DNA of 64,000 bases from Phaseolus vulgaris (Eukaryota; Streptophyta; Magnoliopsida; Fabales; Fabaceae), in the NCBI RefSeq assembly GCF_000499845.2, contig NW_027174136.1, positions 1-64,000 on the forward strand, read 5' to 3'. Of this stretch, positions 54,513-64,000 are shown piece after piece. The stretch's first letter is position 1. Every line of letters begins with the position of its first letter. The notes beneath the pieces were generated by a model. The model saw only the letters and a list, made by a program, of their open reading frames with translations. It made no database searches and had not been told where the DNA came from. The position numbers and the translations under genes are program-made.

Positions 54513-55564
54513 TGATGCGAATCAAATAGATGTCATCAATAGAAGAAATGGACAAGGGCCGAAGCATTTAAATTTCTTCTTATTAGTCTTTGCAAAAGAT
54601 GAGGTCCAAGCCCAAAGCCCAAGCCCAGAAGGCTAAGCCCAAGAAAGCCCACTCCAATCAAAGAATCACTAGGAGCATGGCTAGATCTTTGGAAAGAGAT
54701 TGCTAAATGAAATCTCTCTTTGTAATATCTCTTGTATTAAATTTTAAATAAGATAGGATAGCCTTAGGGAAGTGCCTAAAAAGGAAAATAAAAGAAACTA
54801 TGCATGTAAAGGCACTTTTAGTCACTAGTTACTTAGAAATGGCTAGGAATGTCACCTTTTGGCCTAGTTCGGTACCTTTTATTCATAGAAGGAACTTGAA
54901 GGAGCCTTTCCTTCCTTCCTTACCTAGAGGGCCGGTCATCTCCCATGCTATAAAAGGAGAGCCTTGCCTCATTGTAAAAGAGATTTGAAAATTGGAAGTA
55001 ATGAAACTCTAGTGAAGTTTAGAGAAAGTTGTGAGTGTTGACTCTTCTTCTCTCTTTAGTCTCATCTTGTGAGCTCTTGGGACTCTCAAGTGGCGGCACC
55101 ACCACTCATCTTGGAAGCAACCACCCTCCAAGTGGCGTGAAGATCATCCCTTGATCAACAACCACATAAGTCTTTCTTTCCATCTCCTTTTTCTTCCGTT
55201 TTGTGTTCTATGTTGGTTTCCCTATTCCTTGTTTGCTGAATCTGTCCTTGGTGTGTTTCTATATTTTTATGCATGTTATTCCCCTTATAATCAGTGCAGA
55301 TCTGTTGTATTCTTGATGTTCTTGGTTCGTTTTCGTTTTGGTATCATTTTACTTGCGAAATCTTGTTCTTTTCAAGTTCTTCTACATGGGTTTTGTTCTT
55401 TTGCTCATTTCATTCGGTAGATCCTTGTATGCTGCGCTAACTTGCTGTTCTTGGCACTGTTCTTGTGATTCCTGAACTGTTCTTGAGTAGTTATTGGGGT
55501 TTACTTGTTGTTTTAGAGTTACCCATTCATTCTATATCCATATCATGTTATTGGAATCACATCA
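54513..55564 (+). mobile_element. 3' LTR of element B (1052 bp)
   Basis: Uninterrupted copy used to locate S2 and S3. Few differences from the 5' LTR by eye (for example an extra TTTTC at about 55330), so B is fairly young even though it carries four insertions. Confidence 0.95.
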
Positions 55565-55569
55565 CAGGG

Positions 55570-56450
55570 TAAACACTTATATTAGGGGCCCTCGCCGTGT
55601 CCTGAATCAAGGACCGATGACTCATCGGCCTTCCTTTGACTGCGCTGATCTGAAAGACGTCCATCTGTTATCCACCACAAACGTTCGCGGCATTTTGAGG
55701 GTCTTCTGGAGGACCGTCCTCTGCCTTCCCCCCTTGCTTGAGCTGGCCAGCTTGGCGAGCAGGTCAGCACAGGCATTCTGCTCTCTTGGGACGTGGACCA
55801 ACTCTAACGCCAAGAACTCCCCTTTCAGCACTTGGACATACCTCAAATACGCAGCGATTTGTGGATCCTTGGCTTGGTACTCTCTGGTCACCTGCCCCGT
55901 GACCAGCTGTGAATCACTCTTTGCCAGTAGGCTCCGCGCACCCATCTCCTTGGCTAAGAGCATCCCAGCTATTAGGACCTCATACTTTGCTTGATTATTA
56001 CTTGCTTTGAACGCAAACCTCAGGGCCTACTCGATCACGCCGGCTCCACTCCCTTGCTGATTTGAGGACCCATCAACCGAGAGCACCCACTGGGGAGCCA
56101 ACCTCTTCCTCTTACTGTGTGCTTCCTGGCGAGGGCTCCGCCAAGAAGTCTGCGTACACTTGTTCCTTGATGGACCCCCTGGGCTCATACAGAATATCAA
56201 ACTCAGATAGCTCCACCGCCCAGCGAACCATCCTCCCTGTGACATCTGGCTTTTGTAACACCTTCTAAATGGGGAGGTCCGTCATTACTACCACCGTAAA
56301 GCTTTGGAAGTAGTGACGGAGCCTCCTTGCCGAGAACACCACCGCCAGAGCCACCTTCTCTAAAGACTGACACCTCGCCTCCGACCCTTGCAAGACCTTA
56401 CTCACGAAGTATATAGGTTTTTGGGTCTGGTCCTGCTCCTGAACCAGCAT
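55570..56450 (-). pseudogene. RNase H region of element C (two RNase H domains)
   Basis: Pieces from right to left: gypsy RNase H end with KPIYFVSKVLQGSE and SARRLRHYFQ (56450-56265); start of the second, archaeal-type RNase H with LSVDGSSNQQGSGAG (56245-56027); its remainder with HVPREQNACADLLAKLAS (55963-55622). Frame changes and a stop separate them. B interrupts just after this at 55569. Confidence 0.85.
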
Positions 56451-57570
56451 AACCGGAGGGGCACGCCTGTCCGTGGCTTAAAAAGCACGGGAGGAGCCGC
56501 CAGATACTCCTTGAGCTTGAGGAATGCCGCCTCGCACTCCTCGGTCCAGACGAACCTACTGTTTCTTTTTAAGCACTGGAAGTAAGGATGCCCCTTGTCT
56601 CCTCCAGCGGACACAAACCTGGACAGAGCGGCCATCCGCCCCATCAACTGTTGCACCTCCTTCACCGAGGCGGGACTCCTCATTGCCAGAATCACTGCGC
56701 ACTTGTCGGGGTTCGCCTCTATTCCTCGTTCGGTGAGTAGAAAACCCAAAAACTTACCTGCCTAGACCCTGAAGACACACTTCTCAGGGTTCAGCTTGAG
56801 GTGGTACTTGGCTATTGTGGCGAACAGCTCTTCCAAATCAGCTGTGTGCCGCCCCTTCTCTTGAGAGGTCACCACCATGTCGTCTACGTAGGCTTGCACA
56901 TTTCTACCCAATATGGGTGCAAGGACCTTATCCATCAATCTTTGATAGGTGGCGCTTGCATTCTTCAACCCAAACGGCATGACCTTGTAGCAATAACAAC
57001 ACGTCTCGGTCATGAACGTCGTTTTGCACTCGTCGCGGGGATGCATCTTGATCTGGTTGTACCCTGAAACACATCCAGAAAGCTCAGCATCTTGCAGCTC
57101 GAGGCGCTGTCCACCAACGCGTCGATGCTGAGCAGGGGATACGAATCCTTGGGGCACGCCTTATTCAGGTCAGTGAAGTCCACACACATCCTCCACTTCC
57201 CGTTTGCCTTCTTCACTAACACTACGTTGGCCAGCCACTCAGGGTACTGGATCTCCCTGATGTGGCCGGCGCTCAGCAGCTTCCTGGTCTCTTCCTGCAG
57301 GACGAAGTGTCTTTCCTTATTGAACTTCCTCCTCCTTTGTCGCACAGGGCGGACCTTGGGGTCCATGGTGAGATGGTGGCATAAAAAATACGGGTTGATG
57401 CCGGGCATGTCCAAGGCGGACCATGCAAAGGCATCCAGGTGACGTGAGATTACTGTCGCCACCTGGTCCTGCTCTTCCTGACTCAGCAGTCATCCCAATT
57501 TAAAAGTCTTACCACCAATCTGCCTCTACCACGTTCTCGAACGGCTCGGGCCACCTATCCCGGGCGTTCT
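56402..57570 (-). pseudogene. Reverse transcriptase of element C
   Basis: 57462-57010 has WLANVVLVKKANGKWRMC, DFTDLNKACPKD and LSFLDVF (first catalytic Asp). A frameshift near 57070 leads to 57157-56762 with SGYNQIKMHP, MPFGLKNASATYQRLMDK and the catalytic YVDDMVV. A TAG at 56762 and further frame at 56749-56402 cover the connection region (GFLLTERGIEANPDKC). Not functional as read. Confidence 0.9.
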
Positions 57571-58909
57571 CTATGTGAGACACGCCTTCGCGACCCTCCC
57601 TCTGGGCAATGCCCCCGCGGGCGTCTCCTCCCTAGGTACCGCCTCCGTGGGCGCCTCTTCCATGGGCACTGCCTCGATGGGCTTCTCCCCCACGGGTACC
57701 GTCTCCACGGGCGCCTCTTTCGTGGGCACTGCCTCGATGGGCGTCTCCTCCACGGGCTCTACCTCCACGGGCGTATCCGCACTGGATGGGCGCTCCACCA
57801 CCATAAACACGCCTCTCTTTGTTTTCAGGCTATTTTCATAGCATTTTTTCGCTTCCTGCTGATCGGACTTGATCACGATCACTCTGTCACTGAGATCGGG
57901 CAGTTTTAGCTTCATGTGTTGTGTAGACGCCACCCCCCAGTCTGTTTAGAGCTGGCCTCCCCAGCAAAATGTTGTACGTCGAATTGGCGTTCACAACTAG
58001 ATACCTTATGTTCTCAGTGCGCGACGCCGTACCATCCGTGAAATTCGTCCTCAGCTCTAGATAGTCGCGCACCTCCACTTGGTCCACTGCGAAGCCATAC
58101 AAGCACCCTATATATAGCCTCAACAGATCGGGGGACAACTGCAGCTTGTTGAACGTGGACCAGAACATTACGTCCGTGGAGCTGCCTTGGTCCACGAGCA
58201 TGCGGTGCACCTTCCTCCCTGCAGTTACGACTGAAATCAGCATAGGGTCGTTATCGTGGGCGACGACGTCATGAAGATCAGCCCTCGTGAACGCAAGGTC
58301 GATGTCCAGCGAGTCGTCCGCCCCCTGCTCAACCACCGAATTCACTGATCGCATGTACCTCTTGTGCTGAGAGGCAGTGCATCCTCCGCCTGAAAAACCA
58401 CTAGAAATGGTATGAACCTCCCCATGGATAGGCATCTCATGGGCCTGATCTTCTTCTGGTACCGCCAAGGCCGCGGCTGCGGACGACCCCGCCAGATAGT
58501 CATTCAAGAACCCGCTCTTCACTAGCTCATCCAACTGATGGCCCAGAGCCAAGCAGTTGGTGATCTGATGCCCAAACGCCTGATGGAACTCACACCACAC
58601 GTCCTTGTGTGGTCCTAGCACCTTATCTGTCTTCGCAGGGACCCTCAGCCTATCTGCGATGTTAGGCACTGCAATGAGGTCCTTTAGCTCCACCACGAAG
58701 TTGTGCCTAACCGGCCGATTCTTCCCTGAGCGCCCCCTCGCCTGGGGCTTCCTCGCCTCGTAGGGGTGCTTCCTCTCTTGGCCCCTCCTCCCTGTCGCGG
58801 CTTCATTCACCCTTGCGAGTTGTGCACACGACTGTGCTCTACGGCGTGCGGGTGCAACACTTGCACGTTTCTTGCACACCTCATCCTCTATCGCGATGTG
58901 CTCCATCAC
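57571..58909 (-). pseudogene. gag C-terminus and protease of element C
   Basis: 58909-57887 carries a zinc-knuckle-like CEFHQAFGHQITNC, then the Tat protease core MLVDQGSSTDVMFW near 58195 and NILLGRPALNRLGG. It is continued in another frame by 57933-57571, which ends in a coding repeat of about 11 residues (E-T/A-P-x-E-A-V-P). Confidence 0.85.
57590..57780 (-). repeat. Coding minisatellite in element C
   Basis: Six units of 30-33 bp with CTCCATGGGCACTGCCTC-type phrases, encoding EETPIEAVP, KEAPVETVP, EKPIEAVP and so on. It lies in the linker between protease and RT. Confidence 0.8.
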
Positions 58910-58933
58910 GCAACGCCTTATCTCTGCGAAAGT

Positions 58934-59674
58934 TCAGGGATGATTCCTGATGATCGACTCGCAGAATGGCCCAGGGAAGATCCCCTTCCGGAACGCATAC
59001 ACGATCATTGGCTCTTCCGTGTTGCCAACCTTCACCATCTGCACCCCAAAGCGGTTGATGTATGCTTTCAACGTCTCCCCCTGATACTGCTTCACGTCGA
59101 AGAGGTCATACGACACCGGCGGGGGAGCCCGGTTCGCGATATACTGCTCCCTGAACAGCTGTGAGAGCTGCGCGAAGGTGGTCACATGACCATCTGGAAG
59201 GCTAATGAACCAGTCCATTTCCATTCCTGTCAGCGTGCTCATGAATAACTTGCACCTCACGGCGTCAGAACCACCGACAAGCATCATTTGCGTATGGAAC
59301 GCAGTGAGGTGCGCCTCTGGATCTTCCATCCCCGTGAACGTGATCTTCGGACCCACGAATGTGGGTGGAATTACCGCCTCCATATTGGACTGCGAGAAAG
59401 GCATAGGAAACTCCCTAGGTGGCGTGAAACACTCGCGATCCTCTGTTTCACGATTCCCAGGGTGGTTGCGCAACCCGCAGCGCAACTCTTCGTTCGCGCG
59501 GCACAACTCTTTGTTTCTCGCCTGCGACGCTGCAAGATCCAGCTGAATGCGTTCTTGCTCCACTTTCGACGCCGTCATCGCCTCTTGAAGGCCTTGCATC
59601 ACCTCCATGACCTATTGCAGGGTCATGCCATGACTCTCTGCGCACATTGTTGAACTCTGCCTACTAGTCCTCAT
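58934..59674 (-). pseudogene. gag capsid region of element C
   Basis: Start MRTSRQSS at 59674, one TAG at about 59612 (probably a Gln codon originally), then open to 58934: a coiled stretch (QEAMTASKVEQERIQLDLA), then the capsid with GMEDPEAHLTAFHTQM and FREQYIANRA. Ends at a TGA; the frame resumes at 58909. Confidence 0.85.
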
Positions 59675-59856
59675 TCTTCACGGTTCTTGGAGAATCTTGA
59701 ATTGTTACTGCGAGTCTTGGAACTTTCTTTGGTGGAACCGGATGAAACTTGAAGATTTTCGGTGAATCTTGCAATAATCTTGAAAAACCTCCACGAACCT
59801 TGCTGTCGCTACTGAAACTCGAACTTCTTGCGGTGGGACTGCTGTTTTAGATCAGG

Positions 59857-59875
59857 CCCCACGGTGGGCGCCAAA
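59857..59875 (-). other. Primer-binding site of element C
   Basis: On the minus strand TTTGGCGCCCACCGTGGGG directly follows the LTR end GGAACA. Confidence 0.8.
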
Positions 59876-60894
59876 TGTTCCTACTGGTTGACCAGATTGT
59901 TCTTCGTTCGTAGCTTTGAGCTGCGTATCAAGGACTCCTTCGTCTTTGTTCCAAATCTCCACCCTTCGCCGCCATGAATACTTGAAACAGAGAGAACAAA
60001 GGGCGCCCTCGCGGCCGTTTGCACTCTGACGCTCAAGTTAGTACTGGCAGAAAACATCGTGCACCTCCGTATCAGAACACCGCAGACATCGTGTTCAGAC
60101 GGTGCGTAACTGAATTGTAACTGAATTCTCTCTCGTTCTCAAGTCACTCGTACGTATAGTGTGTAAGCGTAAAATGACTCAAACTCTATAAAATGTCAAA
60201 ATGACTAAAACGTACCTTAGTCTGCTGACAGTGAAAGCTTATATACCTTTCCAGTGCTTTTGCCACGTGTCTCCTTCTAACTTAAGCGTAACTCTGTGTG
60301 GGAGGCCTTACGACGCTACAACCCAACTTAGGGAAATCCTAGCGTGTAAGTCTCCCTTCTCGAAGTGCATCTGGCGCGGGGGGAGGGTGACTACCTGGGT
60401 GCCAACTCATGCGCCCCAACTTCTAGTCACTCACACTGGAGTGTTTCTGCCGTCTTACGTACCATGCATGCATATTACCCCCTGGGACGTGGCCCTCTCA
60501 TGGGTCGTCTCTGTCCTAGTGGTTTTCTAACGGTGGCGCGTACTGCCGCGTTCCCACGCGTCATGCACAGATACTCCGCGAGTTGGGTCTCTCCCTGCTG
60601 GTACCGAGGGTGTGGCTTGGAAACGACCTTTCTCTTCTATTATTACTCTTTCGGGGTACCGAGGCTCGAGGCCTCCACGTCCTTACCATGTCGCCCCCTC
60701 CACGGTCACTCTCACCCGTGGGTATCGGGGGGTGGCACCACCCAACTGTAAGCACCTCTTAATCCGGACCCAGTCAACGCTCGGGGCCTGGTGAACGCTC
60801 GTGGCCTGTTCGACCCCCCTTCTCACCTCATTGCGCCCCTGATGGGTCCTACCAAGTGTTGACTTTGGTCAACACCCGAGGACGGGTCGGTACA
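59876..60894 (-). mobile_element. 5' LTR of element C (1019 bp)
   Basis: On the + strand TGTTCCTACTGGTTGACC...CGGGTCGGTACA. Strongly diverged from the TGTACCGTCC LTRs but keeps the U5 block (60002-60035) and U3 block (about 60700-60745). No GGCGTCGCC minisatellite. Confidence 0.9.
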
Positions 60895-61280
60895 AAAACC
60901 AATGCCAAAATGAGACTTGTGCGCAGCAGAACTATGGTGAATAAGAGCATGGCAACAACAGAATTTAAACCATGATAAAACCAGATAACAGCATAGTGTA
61001 GTAGCAGCATTACAACACATAAAAGCACACCATTCTCCCCTATTTGTCTTCTCAAATAGAATGAAAGAAGGGATACAAACAACAGAATTTCCAGCATTGA
61101 AAACCAGCATATAGCACCAATATGATAAACCAGAAAAACTGTGTGTTGTAGCAGCACCATTGCAGCAACAAATCTTTGATACCATATCAGAATTGCAGCA
61201 AAATCTATGGTGTATGACAACAGCAGAATCAAAGTACCATAGACCCCAAAAATTTCAGCAAGGAGACCACAATTTCTCCC
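60895..61280. other. Unclassified DNA between elements C and I
   Basis: Rich in CAGCA and ACAACAG words. GATACCATATCAGAATTGCA at about 61178 resembles, on the minus strand, a tRNA-Met primer site, so it could be a copia-type remnant. No reliable gene. Confidence 0.35.
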
Positions 61281-61757
61281 TGTACCATCCAGGTCATCGG
61301 GTGTGATGACGTGGACAAGAGAAAGGTAGGTGGTCAAGAAGTCAACATAGTCGCCGTATATAAAAGGCGCAAGGACCTTCTCCAAGGAACCCTAGATAAT
61401 AGCAAGCAACGCAGAGGTAAACCCTAGTTTTCACCTATATAAATGGCACGAAGAGCCCTAGTAAGGTACGCTTTCATAGTTATACAGAGCACTAAACCCT
61501 AGTTGTTCTTGACGGCACACCCAGCTGTGAGCACAAGGCAATTAGGGCAACACAGTTCTAGTTATTGAGATAATCATACAGTCTCTAGTCACTTTGGTGT
61601 TTCTCGCTAGCTGACTTGATCGTCGGAGTGCAAACGGCCGCTAGGGCGCCCCTTTGTTCTTCTTTTTCAGGTACTCGTAGACAAGGCAGAACGAAGGTGC
61701 TCTAGCTCGTGGGGACAAGCCACTCATAAAGACGACCCAGGTCAACCGACCGGAACA
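61281..61757 (+). mobile_element. 5' LTR of element I (477 bp)
   Basis: TGTACCATCC...GACCGGAACA followed by the primer site. Much shorter than relatives: no minisatellite and no GATACCC block. U5 block kept at 61620-61651. Two CTATATAAA/GTATATAAAA TATA-like boxes at about 61357 and 61436. Confidence 0.85.
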
Positions 61758-61759
61758 TT

Positions 61760-61777
61760 TGGCGCCCACTGTGGGGC
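61760..61777 (+). other. Primer-binding site of element I
   Basis: TGGCGCCCACTGTGGGGC just after the LTR. Confidence 0.8.
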
Positions 61778-61892
61778 TCGATATAAAACATCAGCCCCAC
61801 CACACAAGTTTTTCAGTTCCAGTTGCAGTTTCCAACCTAGTTCCAGCCCTCAAATCGCAGATAGTCAAGGGGGGCTTCCAAAAACCCCGAAC

Positions 61893-61964
61893 ATGAGACC
61901 CCCACGCACTAGGAGCGAAGAGATGACCATACAACAAATCGTGGAGAAGCCCTCCAGTCAGTGA
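61893..61964 (+). CDS. 24-codon leader ORF of element I
   Basis: MRPPRTRSEEMTIQQ... to a TGA after SSQ. Same length and place as the G copy at 43287-43216. Confidence 0.45.
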   Translation: MRPPRTRSEEMTIQQIVEKPSSQ

Positions 61965-62439
61965 ATGAAGAAGCCAAGGCTGACCAGTTAAGGCCATTCC
62001 TTGAGCGTGGAATGTGGCAAACCTTAAGTTGTATTTCAGCTCAGATATTCGTGCTTAATGTTTTCTCTTTGAACAATGTGTGATAAATCTGTTCTTGGAA
62101 GATGATGCATTTAACTTTGTTGATTTATCTGAATTGGCACATGATAAGTTGACCTAGCTCGGTATAAGTACGAGCATAGGCGCTCTGTGGAATTGATCTG
62201 TTTGTTGATTTGTTTAAGCACAACACAGGTAAAGTTAACCTAGCTCGGTGTCAGTGCAACCACTCGAGTATAGCCGCCCCGTGAGTAAATGGTTACCTAG
62301 TGCTAGGTAAGACAGGGGCATAAGTATCATGCAGGAGAGCCCGTCAGCTCGACCCAAGGGTTCGGGGGAGGTCATCGGTGATTGGGCACAAGAGGTGAGT
62401 TGTGAGCTTAACTCAGATATTGGTCAGCCCAGAAAAGGT

Positions 62440-62830
62440 AACAAAGATAAAAAAAAAATATTTTATTTGTTGTAATGTTATTCCCAAAGATAAATGATTA
62501 TTATTTTTATCATGTTATATTATTTTGGAGATAAAAGATAAATAAATATTTTATTTGTTGAATATTATTTTGGAGATAAGAGATAAAAGGATATTTTATC
62601 TGTTGTGATATTATTCTGGAGATAAGAGATAGAAAGATATTTTATCTGTTGTGATATTATGATGGAGATAAAAGATAAAAAGATATTTTATCTGTTGTGA
62701 TATTATTATGAAGATATTGTGATATTATTCTGGAGATAAAAGATAAATAAATATTTTATCTGTTGTAATGTTATTCCTAAAGATAAATGATTATTATTTT
62801 TATCATGTTATTCTGAAGATGACGTGAACA
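62440..62830 (+). repeat. AT-rich irregular tandem repeat in element I
   Basis: Five to six units of about 55-70 bp built on GAGATAAAAGATAAA, ATATTTTATCTGTTGTGATA and TTATTCTGGA. Absent from element G. Confidence 0.75.
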
Positions 62831-63679
62831 ATTAATTATCATTTAAATTTGTTGTGATATTGTTATCATGATCATGATTTCTCACAGTAGAGAAGTTATT
62901 CTTGTCTTGTTGCTGGTCATAGAGCATAGTAGTGAAAAAGTACATGTCTAGGAAAGTTCTGGCAAGGAAAGACTTGGTATTTAAGCATGTCCGTTGGTGA
63001 CCCACCTCTCTTTCCTGGGAACTTACCTAGTGTACTAGTTCACGATCTACAACATGCAAAAAAGATCAACTTTGACAAATTTTGCAGAACTCGTGTGTCG
63101 AGAATGACAAATTATTATGTCCTACTGTAGCTCGACGGTAAAGGGCAGTACAACATCAAACTTTTACACCATGCAGGGTCATAAAAGTGTTGGACGACAA
63201 AGCCTGTTGGTGAAAAGTCAAGCCATCAGGACAACTCCTCTAACAGGTACATTACGACTCATGTGCACTGACCCTTAGCTCAGAGACAATCTGGACATGG
63301 GCACCCTTGATCGCAGCTCGCCACCGTTGTGGTTCGAGCCTTTGAACAGGTCCGTAGCGACTCTCAAGTCGCCACTCGCCACCGTTTTGGTTTGCCCCTT
63401 TGTCTTTGCAGGTGAGAGGTTTCTTGATCAAGGAAATACAATTCTCAGACAGAGATAGAAGGGCCAAAGTCTACCGTTGTAGTTAACCAACGAGAAGAGG
63501 CCTCAGCCAGTCGAGGAGTGGCTTGAGAAGAAGATCAACGGCAAGACGTTTAAGCTGGGGGAAACTTTAGATGGCGAAACACAAGACCAGATCGCCAAGA
63601 AAAAAAACCTTATTGCTTTTATGAGATTTAAGGCAACAGTTTAAAGATTATGGCATGCATTCAGTACAAGGTTTTAAAG

Positions 63680-63960
63680 CATAATGTTTTAAGTCCTCAT
63701 CGCCATATGGCGATCGGAGGCACAAGTGTGAAGTTTTTTAGACCTTCCTCGCCGTAAGCGAGTGTAGGCGAGCAAATTTAAAGAAGACCTTCCTCGCCGT
63801 GAGCGGGTGTAGGCGAGAAGATACATTGCCTTAGTTTTTCCCTTCCATGTAAAATCAAAGATCAAAGAAGAAGACCAAGATGGCGTCGCCAGAACAAGGC
63901 ACTGCCAAGACAAGGCGTCGCCGAGATAGCGATACCAAGAATAGGTAACACTAGAACAAA
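63680..63960 (+). repeat. GGCG/CGCC repeats of element I
   Basis: Units TCCTCGCC(G/A)T...GGCGA at 63690-63815, matching the G arrays at 42195-42520 in reverse, then GGCGTCGCC-type words at 63880-63960 at the window edge. Confidence 0.7.
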
Positions 63961-64000
63961 GTATCGCTAGAAGTAGGTGTTGCAGCCAGATAATCAATCA

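Larger units (their letters stand above)
45192..55564 (+). mobile_element. Element B: gag-only Ty3/gypsy element with four nested solo LTRs, target duplication CAGGG
   Basis: LTRs start TGATGCGAATC and end GGAATCACATCA. CAGGG occurs at 45187-45191 and 55565-55569, inside element C pol. The interior has a tRNA-Met-like primer site, a full gag frame, the protease start, about 100 codons leading into RT, and then directly the 3' untranslated region and polypurine tract. RT, RNase H and integrase are deleted, so B was non-autonomous (a TR-GAG-like form). S2 and S3 lie in its 5' LTR, S4 and S5 in gag. Confidence 0.92.
33299..60894 (-). mobile_element. Element C: old Tat-type retrotransposon split by nested insertions
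   Basis: Minus-strand order from right to left: LTR (60894-59876), primer site, gag, protease, RT, RNase H, [element B], RNase H-integrase spacer, [solo LTR H holding G], integrase, tandem array, [solo LTR S1], then the opposite-strand ORF, which is cut at 33299 by the E LTR. Coding continues in register of content across each insertion, and each insertion has an exact target duplication. The 3' LTR of C is not found in the window. Confidence 0.88.
61281..64000 (+). mobile_element. Element I: non-autonomous relative of G, 3' end outside window
   Basis: LTR 61281-61757, primer site 61760-61777, the 24-codon leader ORF (61893-61964), then a non-coding interior that matches element G in the same order, apart from an extra AT-rich stretch (62393-63255). 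No gag or pol frame. The target duplication cannot be checked because the other end is outside. Confidence 0.85.

Noticed and set aside
53809..54636. 275-codon frame as an intact pol gene
   Set aside because: Only the first ~90 codons resemble the RT lead-in; the rest is untranslated region and LTR sequence that happens to stay open.
60849..61385. 178-codon hydrophobic minus-strand frame resembling a membrane protein
   Set aside because: It crosses the boundary of LTR C, the unclassified spacer and the start of LTR I, so it is a chance frame over three unrelated sequences.
62393..63255. Intron in element I
   Set aside because: Starts GTGAGT but the point where similarity to G resumes is not preceded by AG.

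Overview
The window is plant nuclear DNA, from a eudicot by its look; a legume is my guess, not something the sequence proves. It holds one recognisable host gene, a complete 16-exon ZPR1 zinc-finger gene (12020-21574, + strand). Almost everything else is LTR retrotransposon, mostly Ty3/gypsy of the Tat/Ogre type. The signs of that type are two RNase H domains in pol, a DQGSS protease, and an extra gene on the opposite strand between integrase and 3' LTR. I found no rRNA, tRNA or CRISPR array.

Left part (1-12 kb). Element A lies on the minus strand: one long gag-protease-RT-RNase H frame (7680 to 3904), a decayed integrase, a 64-bp tandem array, and an opposite-strand ORF entering from the left edge and ending at 1642. 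Its 5' LTR is 7737-8273. AT-rich DNA, a gag relic (9537-10035) and a 55-bp tandem array (10488-11812, bracketed by 88-bp direct repeats) follow. ZPR1 begins about 120 bp beyond the last 88-bp repeat. Its introns carry a solo LTR and hAT-like and copia-like relics.

Middle (22-33 kb). The same 55-bp repeat returns downstream of ZPR1 (22406-24882), preceded by a fragment of LTR A that contains a telomere-like motif. Then come two partial Tat elements, D and E, each with its opposite-strand ORF; E ends in an LTR at 32059-33298.

Right part (33-61 kb). This is one old minus-strand Tat element, C, split by later insertions that can be ordered by exact 5-bp target-site duplications: solo LTR S1 (ATGTT); solo LTR H (CCTTC), itself split by the complete non-autonomous element G (CCTTT); and element B (CAGGG), a gag-only gypsy element holding four more solo LTRs, S2 (AGTCT), S3 (GTTAC), S4 (GTGAG) and S5 (ACACT). 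C ends at its 5' LTR (59876-60894). A further non-autonomous element, I, close to G, starts at 61281 and runs off the right edge.

Most notable is the opposite-strand gene carried by A, D, E, C and G. It keeps an N-terminal domain, an intron at one fixed position, a coiled coil and a C-terminal GKVVP-like motif. Clusters of CACGTG G-boxes lie upstream of its start in D, E and G. Element G has lost gag and pol, keeps only the N-terminal half of this gene, and still transposed recently by the evidence of its LTRs and target-site duplication.
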